Source: Candidatus Zixiibacteriota bacterium
GTDB lineage: Bacteria; Zixibacteria; MSB-5A5; UBA10806; 4484-95
DNA length: 32,151 nucleotides
Reading direction: 5' to 3'
NCBI GenBank assembly: GCA_012517955.1
Contig: JAAYTW010000209.1
Span: forward strand, 1 to 32,151
Part shown: piece after piece, positions 24,802-32,151 of the stretch
How positions within the stretch are numbered: the first letter of the stretch is position 1
How the letters are laid out: each line of letters starts with the position of its first letter
Notes under the pieces: generated by a model
Told to the model about the DNA's origin: nothing
Databases searched by the model: none
The model's input: only the letters and a program-made list of their open reading frames with translations
Program-made: the position numbers and the translations under genes

Positions 24802-25273
24802 CCTCGCGATTTTATTATTTTTGTCATATTTATCTTGTATGGGGTTGAGCGGACGGGTTCGCCCCGCGCGAGATACTAGAATAGCCGCGGAAGTCAGATT
24901 CGATCCTCTGGGATTCCCAGGGGACGATTCGGTGATTACCGGACACGGCGGCATGAAATCGAGAGCGGCGACGGCAGTCGATAATCAAGAACAAGCCCAA
25001 TCGGATTCAGCGGTTTATGCCGGATTGAATAGCGCTGAAGAACGGACGATATTCAGGGTTCAGGTTTATTCGACAAAATCCTATGATGATGCCCAACAAT
25101 ATGCTTTATCGATAAAGGCTCTTTTTCCGGAAGGGGTGACGGTTGAATATCATGTGCCATATTATAAGGTTCAGGTTGGGCAATTCAGCAATTCATCGGA
25201 TGGGCAATTGTTTTTGGAGAAGGTGAAGCAACTCGGGTTTGAAAACGCCTGGTTGACGCGAGTCATTAAATGA
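24776..25273 (+). CDS. SPOR-domain lipoprotein
   Basis: 165 residues. A short signal peptide ends with lipobox LSYLSC near residue 21, so the mature protein should be lipid-anchored in a cell membrane. Residues about 92-165 form a SPOR domain (FRVQVYSTKSYDDAQQYA ... YYKVQVGQF), a fold that binds denuded glycan strands of peptidoglycan at division sites or during cell-wall remodelling. The linker is low-complexity and polar. The start at 24776 overlaps manC by 26 bases and its end overlaps tsaC by 4, so expression is coupled. A cell-envelope role is plausible; the partner is unknown. Confidence 0.85.
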   Translation: MRNIKITYSLAILLFLSYLSCMGLSGRVRPARDTRIAAEVRFDPLGFPGDDSVITGHGGMKSRAATAVDNQEQAQSDSAVYAGLNSAEERTIFRVQVYSTKSYDDAQQYALSIKALFPEGVTVEYHVPYYKVQVGQFSNSSDGQLFLEKVKQLGFENAWLTRVIK

Positions 25274-25875
25274 CTGCTGAATTATTCGATTTGAAATCGG
25301 TCACGGGATATTTGAAACAAGGCGGGGTGGTATTGGCCCCAACCGACACCGTTTGGGGTTTAATGTGCGATTTTGAGAATCGGTCCGGACTTAACAAGAT
25401 ACTTAATCTAAAACATTCTCAATCTCGTCCATTTGCTTTGCTGTTTGATGACTGGGGAAAGTCGGAATCATTTGGATTGGTTATTCCCGATTATGTCGCG
25501 AAATTGGCCGCGAAGTTTTGGCCGGGGGCAATGACGATTGTTTTAAAATCAGCCAGTCCGCGTATTGGATATGTGGCAGGGCCGGGAAACACAATTGGGA
25601 TTCGGATACCCGCTGTTGCTGAATTGTTGTATTTGATTAATGAATTCGGTAAACCCTTAGCGGCGACAAGCGCCAATTTCACGGGCCAACCGGCGGCGGC
25701 GGCATTATCGCAGATCCCTGATGAGATTAAAAAGAATGTTGATGTCATATATAACATATCGGTTGAGCTTTCAGGAACGGCATCAACGGTAATCGATTGC
25801 ACCGGTCCGGCGTATAAAATCATAAGGCAGGGAGATATTAAAAACGATAATATTGAAGCGGTGGTTGCAAATTGA
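25270..25875 (+). CDS. tsaC: Threonylcarbamoyl-AMP synthase (TsaC/Sua5-YrdC family)
   Basis: 201 residues of the YrdC/Sua5 fold, which makes L-threonylcarbamoyladenylate for the t6A modification at A37 of ANN-decoding tRNAs. Seen: PTDTVWGLMCDF, the SRPFALLF nucleotide region, FWPGAMTIVL, the basic IGIRIPAV, and LAATSANFTGQPAA. This matches the short TsaC form without the Sua5 C-terminal extension. The ATG overlaps the SPOR gene's stop (ATGA), and the next gene begins in its stop codon. A second YrdC-fold protein elsewhere is common, so this could be the accessory paralogue (YciO). Confidence 0.9.
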   Translation: MTAELFDLKSVTGYLKQGGVVLAPTDTVWGLMCDFENRSGLNKILNLKHSQSRPFALLFDDWGKSESFGLVIPDYVAKLAAKFWPGAMTIVLKSASPRIGYVAGPGNTIGIRIPAVAELLYLINEFGKPLAATSANFTGQPAAAALSQIPDEIKKNVDVIYNISVELSGTASTVIDCTGPAYKIIRQGDIKNDNIEAVVAN

Positions 25876-26369
25876 TGGGTCAAAACAAAGCTTTCAAACT
25901 CCTGATAGTTTGTACCGGAAATACCTGCCGTTCCCCTATGGCGGAGGGCATAGCCAAAAAGATAGCCAAAGAGAAGGGGCTTGATAATTTTATAATCAGT
26001 TCGGCGGGTACCGGCGCTGTGGATGGTTATCCGGCTACAGATTATGCCATAGAGGCGGCCAAACACTGGGATATTGATATCAGTTCTCATCGATCGAAGG
26101 CTTTGACAAAACAGATGGCCGGTGATGCCGACCTGATTTTAACGATGGCCCCGGAACACGCGGAGTGGGTAATATCGATGGACAAAAATCTAAAAGATAT
26201 TACCTATGTTTTAAAAGGGTTCCCTGAACCATACCGACGAGGGCAAGCGAGGGTAGATGACCCAATAGGCGGGAATCTGGAGCAATATAACCAGACGTTC
26301 ATGGAATTGGATGAAATACTGCGCAGGATATTTCCCGATATAGTTGCCATGGCGGAGAAACAAAACTAA
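25875..26369 (+). CDS. Low-molecular-weight protein tyrosine phosphatase family protein
   Basis: 164 residues from the ATG at 25875, sharing one base with the tsaC stop (TGATG); a TTG at 25872 would add one residue. Seen: the phosphatase P-loop CTGNTCRS, a C-x5-R with its serine, within the first 20 residues, and DDPIGG with the general-acid aspartate in the last third. Family members dephosphorylate protein tyrosine or arginine, or act as arsenate reductases. The arsenate-reductase cysteines are not evident. The paired order tsaC then this gene is common in bacteria (as ywlC-ywlE, protein arginine phosphatase), which makes the YwlE-like role the best guess. Confidence 0.85.
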   Translation: MGQNKAFKLLIVCTGNTCRSPMAEGIAKKIAKEKGLDNFIISSAGTGAVDGYPATDYAIEAAKHWDIDISSHRSKALTKQMAGDADLILTMAPEHAEWVISMDKNLKDITYVLKGFPEPYRRGQARVDDPIGGNLEQYNQTFMELDEILRRIFPDIVAMAEKQN

Positions 26370-27247
26370 TGGCGAGGTCCACCATACTATTTTTATTTGT
26401 TTCGGCGACAATTCTTTGCGAGTTGGCGATTTTGCCTTATCTTGATAGCGGTTCTTTAAAAGCTGAGTCGATCGAAACCAAAATTGAAACGGTCATGCCG
26501 ATTCAATCTTCGGTTTCGGAAGATTTATTCGGGGAAGATTCGAGTTGGTGGGTCAGGGAAGTCGATAATTCCGCGTTCGGGGTCGGCGAATATTTGGAAT
26601 TAGGTATAAGCTATGGCATGATATCGGCCGGTTGGGCCACTATGAGTATACCCGAGATGATTGATTGTGATAATAAAAAATGCTATCGAATTGTATCTAT
26701 TGCCAATTCCAACGATTTTGTTTCGATGTTTTATCCAATCAGGGATACCGTGGAAAGCCGTGTCGATTCACAGGGGATATTTACGCGCTATTTCCGTAAG
26801 CATCTACGCGAGGGAGGATATAAAACAGATAAGACTACTATTTTCGATCAGCGGCGGCATCTGGCTATAACCGGAAAAGATACTATCACCACTTACGCGT
26901 TCGTGCAGGACGTTTTGTCGTCTCTTTATTATATTCGTACGCAAAACATTTCGCCGGGCGAAGATATATTTATTGATAATCATACCGACAAAAAAAATTA
27001 TCCTTTAAAGGTAATAGTGCATGGCCGCGAAAGGGTTGAAGTGCCGGCCGGGAAATTTGATTGCTTGGTAGTGGAACCGGTGATGCGTTATGAGGGAATA
27101 TTTAAAGCCAAAGGAAAAATAAAAATCTGGTTAACTGATGACCAGTATAAAATTCCGGTTAAGATGCAATCAGAAGTTAATATGCTTGGTTCAATTTCGG
27201 CCAAGTTAAAAAAATTCAGGTATGGCGAAATCAACAAAAAAGAATAA
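26369..27247 (+). CDS. DUF3108 domain envelope protein
   Basis: 292 residues with an N-terminal hydrophobic signal or anchor (residues about 5-26) and a DUF3108 domain. Recognisable stretches are VGEYLELGISYGMISAGWATM, RKHLREGGY, DVLSSLYYIRTQ, and VEVPAGKFDCLVVEPV, followed by KIWLTDDQYKIPVKM. DUF3108 proteins are periplasmic or outer-membrane associated and predicted beta-rich; their function is not established. The ATG shares its A with the previous stop (TAATG). It overlaps the next gene by 26 bases. Expression is clearly coupled to the phosphatase gene and to the deoxyhypusine-synthase-like gene. Confidence 0.82.
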   Translation: MARSTILFLFVSATILCELAILPYLDSGSLKAESIETKIETVMPIQSSVSEDLFGEDSSWWVREVDNSAFGVGEYLELGISYGMISAGWATMSIPEMIDCDNKKCYRIVSIANSNDFVSMFYPIRDTVESRVDSQGIFTRYFRKHLREGGYKTDKTTIFDQRRHLAITGKDTITTYAFVQDVLSSLYYIRTQNISPGEDIFIDNHTDKKNYPLKVIVHGRERVEVPAGKFDCLVVEPVMRYEGIFKAKGKIKIWLTDDQYKIPVKMQSEVNMLGSISAKLKKFRYGEINKKE

Positions 27248-28169
27248 GCCGGCCGATTTAAACAAGGTTAAGCGATATTCGCTTGGCAGGCGTTCCACCA
27301 AGTCGGATATAAGAAAGTTCGCGGGCGCAATCGGGACGATTAGACCATTTTTCGACGCCTTGCCCGAATTTTTAAAAGCGGCGGATTTAAAAAATCTGGC
27401 CATAGCCATAATAAAGGCCAGGCGAGATAAAAGGGGATTAATATGGATGATGGGCGCGCATCCGCTAAAAGTGGGATTATCACCGGTAATAATCGATTTA
27501 TTGAAAAATGGGTATATAACGCATATCGCGGTCAATGGTGCGTTTGTTATTCATGATTTGGAGATAGCCTTCTGGGGCAGGACTTCCGAAGAAGTCTCTG
27601 ATACGATACGAGACGGCAGTTTTGGTATGGTTGAAGAGACACCGCGATACCTGGCGGAGGCCGTTTTGAAAGCTACCGAAAATGCCGGTTTGGGAGAGGC
27701 AGTGGGGGCTTATATAGAGGGAAAATCGCCAGATTTTCGAAAGTATTCGGTTGTATATGAAGCCTATCGACGACATATCCCGCTGACCGTTCACGTCGGA
27801 ATTGGAACGGATACTATCGCCCAACATCCTGAATATGACGCGGCCGCATGGGGTCGAAAAAGCCATCTTGATTTTCGAATTCTGGCGAATGCGGTAAAAT
27901 CCTTGAATAGCGGCGGGGTTGTGCTTAATATCGGTTCGGCCGTAACATTGCCGGAAGTGTTTTTGAAAGCGTTGACCGTCGGAAGGAATTTAAGCGGCAG
28001 GATAGAGAATTTTACTGCGGCCAATTTCGACATGATTCAACATTATCGGCCCAATGAAAATGTAGTGCGTCGGCCAATCTTGAACGGTGGCAAAGGATAT
28101 AGTATCACAGGACATCATGAAATTATGTTGCCGCTCTTGGCGGCAGCCATCAAGTCATATGAAAGGTAA
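27222..28169 (+). CDS. Deoxyhypusine-synthase-like protein of unknown substrate
   Basis: 315 residues. It resembles the deoxyhypusine synthase fold family (PF01916) as seen in many bacteria: WMMGAHPLKVGLSPVI and NGAFVIHDLEIAFWG, SFGMVEET, HVGIGTDTIAQHPE, NIGSAVTLPEVFLKAL, and the end NGGKGYSITGHHEIMLPLLAA. The lysine at residue 291 lies where the catalytic lysine before the C-terminal D(A/S)xxxxPLL region of true deoxyhypusine synthases would be, but this placement is by eye. There is no eIF5A in bacteria, so the substrate must differ; homospermidine-type or unknown aminopropyl chemistry is possible. It uses an ATG inside the end of the DUF3108 gene and is followed by the formimidoyltransferase after 9 bases. 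Family assignment is moderate. Confidence 0.62.
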   Translation: MAKSTKKNKPADLNKVKRYSLGRRSTKSDIRKFAGAIGTIRPFFDALPEFLKAADLKNLAIAIIKARRDKRGLIWMMGAHPLKVGLSPVIIDLLKNGYITHIAVNGAFVIHDLEIAFWGRTSEEVSDTIRDGSFGMVEETPRYLAEAVLKATENAGLGEAVGAYIEGKSPDFRKYSVVYEAYRRHIPLTVHVGIGTDTIAQHPEYDAAAWGRKSHLDFRILANAVKSLNSGGVVLNIGSAVTLPEVFLKALTVGRNLSGRIENFTAANFDMIQHYRPNENVVRRPILNGGKGYSITGHHEIMLPLLAAAIKSYER

Positions 28170-28178
28170 GATACAGGC

Positions 28179-29708
28179 ATGGACAAAATAGTTGAATGCG
28201 TACCGAATTTTTCCGAAGGACGTCGTCCGGAGGTTATTGCCGAAATAGTCAAAGAAATTGAAGCGGTTGAAGGGACAGTGATGCTCGATCAGGAGATGGA
28301 TAAAGACCACAATCGAGCGGTCGTCACATTTGTGGGGGAACCGGAAGTTGTACTAGAAGCGGCTTTCAGGGCGATAAAGAAAGCTTCCGAATTGATTGAC
28401 ATGGAAAAGCATACAGGGGAACATCCTCGAATGGGCGCTACCGACGTCGTGCCTTTTATTCCGGTATCCGGCGTAACCATGGCGGCCTGTGTCGAGCTCG
28501 CCAAGAGGCTTGGCGAAAGAGTCGGCACAGAGCTTGAGATTCCGGTTTATTTATATGAAGAAGCGGCCAGTCGTCCCGATAGGCAAAACTTGGCCGATGT
28601 TCGTAAGGGAGAATATGAAGGAATAAAAGAGGATATTCTAGTCAACCCCGACCGCAAACCGGATTACGGCCCATCAAGGACACATCCCACGGCGGGAGCG
28701 ATTGCTATCGGGGCGCGGCAGTTTTTGGTGGCGTTTAATGTTTATTTGGGCACAACCAATCTTGATATCGCCAAGAATATTGCCAACGCCATTCGCTTTC
28801 AGACAGGCGGATTCCGATTTGTGAAAGCCATGGGTTTCGAGATTAAGGAACGTCGGCAGGTTCAGGTGTCGATGAATCTGGTGAATTATAAAGGGACTCC
28901 CATTTTTAGGGTTTATGAGGCTATCAAAGCGGAAGCAAGACGATATGGCGTTCCTCTTGTGGGTTCGGAAGTAGTCGGATTAACGCCCCTTGAAGCGATA
29001 GTCCAGGTGGCCGATTATTATCTGGGGCTGGAGAATTTTTCGATGGACCAAATTCTTGAGTCGAAACTGAAATCCCCCAAATTGGCAGCCAAGGGTTCGA
29101 TGAAGAATTTTCTTGAGCAGGTTCAATCCAAAGAGCCGACTCCAGGCGGGGGTTCGGTATCGGCGTTGGCGGGGGCTCTGGCGGCGGCATTAGGAGAGAT
29201 GGTCTGTCGTCTCACTATCAGCCGGAAAGCTTATGAAGAGGTCAAGGAAGAATTCCGCGAAATACGAAGAAAACTTGACGCATTGAGAATCGAGTTAACT
29301 TATCTGATAGAAAAGGACGCGCGTAGTTTCGACGCGGTGATTCTGGCGATGAAAAAGCCAAAATACACGGACCAGGAAATAGAAGTCCGCGATAAAGCAA
29401 TTGAAGAGGCGACCAAAGTCGCGGCAAGCGTTCCTTTGGAAGTGATGGAGAAAACCGTACAAATTATGCAATATCTGCCCATGATAGCCGAAAAAGGAAA
29501 CATCAATTCGGTATCGGATGCCGGCGTCGCCAACTTAATGGCCAAATCCGCGGTTGAGGGAGCGTCGATGAACGTGAGAATCAATTTGGGCGGCCTCAAA
29601 GACAAAACCTTTGCGGACAATATAAAGACAAAAATGACGGCCATGCTTAAAGAAAGCGAAAAGCTATTCGAAAAGACCAAATCTATAGTTGAGAGCAAAC
29701 TTGGATGA
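28179..29708 (+). CDS. ftcD: Glutamate formimidoyltransferase-formimidotetrahydrofolate cyclodeaminase fusion
   Basis: 509 residues with both domains of FTCD in one chain. Residues 1-180 and about 181-300 are the formimidoyltransferase N- and C-subdomains: CVPNFSEGRR, DKDHNRAVVTFVG, and HTGEHPRMGATDVVPF, whose E81-H82 pair lines up with the catalytic histidine of the mammalian enzyme. Residues from about 310 are the cyclodeaminase domain, with TPGGGSVSALAGALAAALGE and SDAGVANLMAKSAVEGA. Together they move the formimino group to tetrahydrofolate and release ammonia to give methenyl-THF. The classical source is histidine breakdown, but no hut gene is present here. The PHP gene overlaps its stop by 4 bases. 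Confidence 0.93.
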   Translation: MDKIVECVPNFSEGRRPEVIAEIVKEIEAVEGTVMLDQEMDKDHNRAVVTFVGEPEVVLEAAFRAIKKASELIDMEKHTGEHPRMGATDVVPFIPVSGVTMAACVELAKRLGERVGTELEIPVYLYEEAASRPDRQNLADVRKGEYEGIKEDILVNPDRKPDYGPSRTHPTAGAIAIGARQFLVAFNVYLGTTNLDIAKNIANAIRFQTGGFRFVKAMGFEIKERRQVQVSMNLVNYKGTPIFRVYEAIKAEARRYGVPLVGSEVVGLTPLEAIVQVADYYLGLENFSMDQILESKLKSPKLAAKGSMKNFLEQVQSKEPTPGGGSVSALAGALAAALGEMVCRLTISRKAYEEVKEEFREIRRKLDALRIELTYLIEKDARSFDAVILAMKKPKYTDQEIEVRDKAIEEATKVAASVPLEVMEKTVQIMQYLPMIAEKGNINSVSDAGVANLMAKSAVEGASMNVRINLGGLKDKTFADNIKTKMTAMLKESEKLFEKTKSIVESKLG

Positions 29709-30532
29709 CGAAACAATATATCGATCTGCACGTTCACACGAATGCTTCCGATGGGATTTTATCGCCGGCCGAGGTTGTCCAGGCGGCCCGCGAAAAAAAA
29801 CTTAAAGCGATTGCGATAACAGACCACGATACAACCGATGGTTTTGTCGAAGCGCTCGGCCATGTGGGCGACAGCGACCTGGAACTTATTCCGGGGGTTG
29901 AGTTGTCGTGCACGTTTTCGGGCAATGACGTTCATGTTCTCGGTTATCTTATTGATTATAAAAACCCCGAATTTATCAAGACAATCAAAAAATTCCGTGA
30001 GGAAAGGCTAAATCGGGGCAAAGCGATGGTGGCCAAACTGAACGATTTGGGTATTAATTTGAGCATCGACACTGTAACCGAAATCGCTGGAAACGCCGCG
30101 ATGGGGCGTCCTCATATAGCGGATGCGTTGGTCAGAGAGGAATTTGTTCAAACTTATGATGAGGCATTTGCCCGCTATCTGGGATATCATGCGCCGGCAT
30201 ATATTCCTAAAAAGCATCTTGAAGTCGAGCACGCGATAAATATCCTTCATTTAATCGGCGGGTTAGCGGTGCTGGCCCATCCCGGAACATTGGATCACGA
30301 TGAATACATACCATTGTTCGTGGATATGGGATTGGATGGTTTGGAAGCTTATCATTCTCTTCACGACCGCAAGAGAATAGAGCACTACAAAAACATGTGC
30401 AAAAAATATAACTTAGTGTGTACCGGCGGCTCGGATTGTCACGGACCGCGCAAAGGCAAAATGCTGATGGGTTCGATGCGTGTTCCATATGAGTGCTTGG
30501 AGAATATGAAAAAGCGGGTGGAAAACAGATGA
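29705..30532 (+). CDS. PHP-domain phosphoesterase (YciV/RNase AM-like)
   Basis: 275 residues with all PHP metal motifs: DLHVHTNASDG (H9, H11, D16), ITDHDTTDG, PGVELSC, VHVLGY, LAHPGTLDHD, and GGSDCHG near the C-terminus. This is the COG0613 group, whose members hydrolyse 3',5'-nucleoside bisphosphates or trim RNA 5' ends. The insert between the E and the second metal-site H is short. The ATG overlaps the ftcD stop by 4 bases. The metalloprotease begins in its stop codon. Substrate cannot be named from sequence alone. Confidence 0.88.
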   Translation: MTKQYIDLHVHTNASDGILSPAEVVQAAREKKLKAIAITDHDTTDGFVEALGHVGDSDLELIPGVELSCTFSGNDVHVLGYLIDYKNPEFIKTIKKFREERLNRGKAMVAKLNDLGINLSIDTVTEIAGNAAMGRPHIADALVREEFVQTYDEAFARYLGYHAPAYIPKKHLEVEHAINILHLIGGLAVLAHPGTLDHDEYIPLFVDMGLDGLEAYHSLHDRKRIEHYKNMCKKYNLVCTGGSDCHGPRKGKMLMGSMRVPYECLENMKKRVENR

Positions 30533-32151
30533 AAACAACAATCGTCAATATCATTTTAGTGGTCGCGACCTGCTTTTCGGTGACGCAAGCGTTGACCAAT
30601 AATGAAATCATTGCCGAATTTCAAGCGATGAGAAACGGTCAAGCGTCGGTAATTACGGTTGAGACCGAAGCTCACTCTAAGTGCGGCCTGGGGATAAGTA
30701 TCGCTTTGATGAATATCAAAGACCAGATAGGCGAAGAATTATATAAACAGCTTTTATTGCGGCCAACGCTACCGGCTGCTTTACCGACCGAACATTTCAT
30801 TATCCATTATGCCACTGCCGGTGTGGATACTCCTTATCAGGCAAGCGTCGATGTTAATCCGGCAAACGGAATACCGGATTATATCGACAGCGCGGCGATA
30901 ATATTTGAACATGTATGGACAACGGAAATCGATACGTTGATGTATCCGCCACCGCCGGCGGATGGAGCCAATGGGGGCGATTCGCGATATGATGTTTACA
31001 TACGTAACCTCGGCGCGGGCTACTATGGTATGACATATCCGGAGACACAGTTAAATAATCGCCAATGGACAAGTTATATCGAGGTTGACAATGATTATGT
31101 GGGATTTGAAGGGTATGAAGGGCGGCCGCTGGAAGCTTTAAAGGTAACCGCCGCGCATGAGTTTTTCCATTCTATCCATTTCGGGCTTGATTCATACGAG
31201 TACGATTATCGCGATAACCAACAATCTCAACCTCAACCATGGTGGTTGGAAGCCACGGCAGTATGGATGGAAGATGTTATTTATCCCGATATAAACGATT
31301 ATCTTATTTATTTGCCTTACTTCTTCAATTATCCCAGAATCGGTTTAGGCAATTTTGAAGGAGCATCCGGTAACCATCCGTATGCGTCGTGTGTTTGGCC
31401 GCGATATCTGGATAAGAAATTCGGCCGAGATGTAATTCGCCAAATTTGGTTGGATTGCGCCGCGATAGCAGGTTATAACTTGCTTCCATCGATAGATGAA
31501 GTCTTATCTCGACCCGATTCAAATTATAATTCGTCATTTGAACAGGCGTTTAGAGAATTTACTTGCTGGAATTACTTCACCGGAACCAGGGCGGATACTA
31601 TAAAGAAATACCCCGATTCGCATCTCTGGCCGCCTATTCGTAGGCGGATGGCGTTTACGCAGAGCCCGTTTCTTTATCCGATTTACGATACGATTCGAAC
31701 AACGGATGCGGCCGCCGGCGATACTCTTCCGCAGCCGCTGGGAGCCAACTATATTATCATTCGTCCCTGGCGCTGGCCAGGCGGATTACGATTTTACTTT
31801 GATGGCGATGACTTATCGGGATTTTCGTGGGCCGTAAGCGTAGTTGGTTGGAAACGGGGAAACGACAGCTTATTTTTCATGGCACCGTCGCCGGGGACAG
31901 GGGAAGGGACGCTGGCGGTCAGAGATTGGTACCGATATGATTCGCTGGTGTTTATTCCGGCGGTATTCGGGATGATACCGGGGTATGACCCTTACGGCTA
32001 CGCGTTCAGAGTGGAGTACGATCCGAGCCTGACTGGTAATGTCCCGATATTCGACTCCTTGCCTTATCTGGTATATGTCAACGCAGGGGATTGCGCCGAA
32101 GTTGATATTCATGCCACGGATGCCAACTGCGATTCGATTCGGATTTACGCC
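30529..32151 (+). CDS. MXAN_6640-type secreted metalloprotease, 3' end outside window
   Basis: At least 541 residues; the frame is open at the right edge. A Sec signal peptide is present (MKTTIVNIILVVATCFSVTQA). The metalloprotease core is seen: AAHEFFHSIHFG at residues 209-219 (zinc H210, H214 and catalytic E211), then WWLEATAVWMED with the third ligand candidate E241. Before it is FIIHYATAG...DVNPANGIPDYIDSAA, typical of the MXAN_6640 family annotated as putative metalloproteases. After the core, beta-rich sequence. The part beyond the window may carry a T9SS sorting domain as such proteins often do; not visible here. The ATG overlaps the PHP gene stop by 4 bases (ATGA). Confidence 0.85.
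   Translation, partial: MKTTIVNIILVVATCFSVTQALTNNEIIAEFQAMRNGQASVITVETEAHSKCGLGISIALMNIKDQIGEELYKQLLLRPTLPAALPTEHFIIHYATAGVDTPYQASVDVNPANGIPDYIDSAAIIFEHVWTTEIDTLMYPPPPADGANGGDSRYDVYIRNLGAGYYGMTYPETQLNNRQWTSYIEVDNDYVGFEGYEGRPLEALKVTAAHEFFHSIHFGLDSYEYDYRDNQQSQPQPWWLEATAVWMEDVIYPDINDYLIYLPYFFNYPRIGLGNFEGASGNHPYASCVWPRYLDKKFGRDVIRQIWLDCAAIAGYNLLPSIDEVLSRPDSNYNSSFEQAFREFTCWNYFTGTRADTIKKYPDSHLWPPIRRRMAFTQSPFLYPIYDTIRTTDAAAGDTLPQPLGANYIIIRPWRWPGGLRFYFDGDDLSGFSWAVSVVGWKRGNDSLFFMAPSPGTGEGTLAVRDWYRYDSLVFIPAVFGMIPGYDPYGYAFRVEYDPSLTGNVPIFDSLPYLVYVNAGDCAEVDIHATDANCDSIRIYA

Noticed and set aside
25491-26090. 199-codon minus-strand frame across the tsaC/phosphatase junction
   Set aside because: It spans two real, overlapping genes on the other strand and has no protein-like features.

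Overview
The window is a gene-dense bacterial chromosome segment with no mobile element, phage gene or CRISPR array. No stretch longer than 300 bases lacks a gene; the larger gaps are described individually. The gene set points to a member of the Fibrobacterota-Chlorobiota-Bacteroidota (FCB) group or a neighbouring candidate phylum. I favour candidate division Zixibacteria or a relative, but this is inference. Evidence: a secreted protein ending in a type IX secretion (T9SS) C-terminal sorting domain, a PorV/PorQ-like outer-membrane barrel protein, an MXAN_6640-type metalloprotease, a DUF3108 protein, two lipoproteins, and a bacillithiol-type deacetylase.

Region 1 (1-8570, all minus strand) is a housekeeping operon read right to left: yggS-like PLP protein, DivIVA, purine nucleoside phosphorylase, type 2 (eukaryote-like) isoleucyl-tRNA synthetase, a DksA/TraR zinc-finger protein, signal peptidase II, RluD-type pseudouridine synthase, an adenosine-specific kinase family protein, and a metallo-beta-lactamase-fold nuclease cut by the window edge. 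The order yggS-divIVA-ileS-lspA-rluD is a classic arrangement; the nucleoside phosphorylase and DksA-like genes sit inside it.

Region 2 (8571-16559, plus strand) starts at a divergent promoter region. It holds an 870-residue cytoplasmic coiled-coil protein closed by a clear terminator, the PorV-like protein, a polyprenyl diphosphate synthase next to a UbiE/MenG methyltransferase (probable menaquinone prenyl tail and C-methylation), a lipoprotein nuclease with a C-terminal cysteine module, and an orphan NtrC-type sigma-54 activator.

Region 3 (16560-21979) is mixed: the T9SS-sorted secreted protein and a tRNA-Ser(CGA) on minus, a membrane-dipeptidase family enzyme on plus, a 147-bp nested inverted repeat between convergent genes, then a small membrane protein, tadA and a bshB1-like deacetylase on minus.

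Region 4 (21980-32151, plus) is one long tightly packed operon, most junctions overlapping by 1-26 bases: acyl-CoA synthetase, mannose-1-phosphate guanylyltransferase, a SPOR lipoprotein, TsaC/Sua5, a low-molecular-weight phosphatase, DUF3108, a deoxyhypusine-synthase-like protein, a fused formimidoyltransferase-cyclodeaminase, a PHP phosphoesterase, and a secreted metalloprotease that runs off the right edge.

The items most worth follow-up are the giant coiled-coil protein beside the divIVA operon, the deoxyhypusine-synthase-like enzyme in a bacterium, the nested inverted repeat with two non-homologous inner hairpins, and a recurring pattern of start codons without a Shine-Dalgarno sequence lying 8-10 bases after a -10-like hexamer, which suggests leaderless transcripts.
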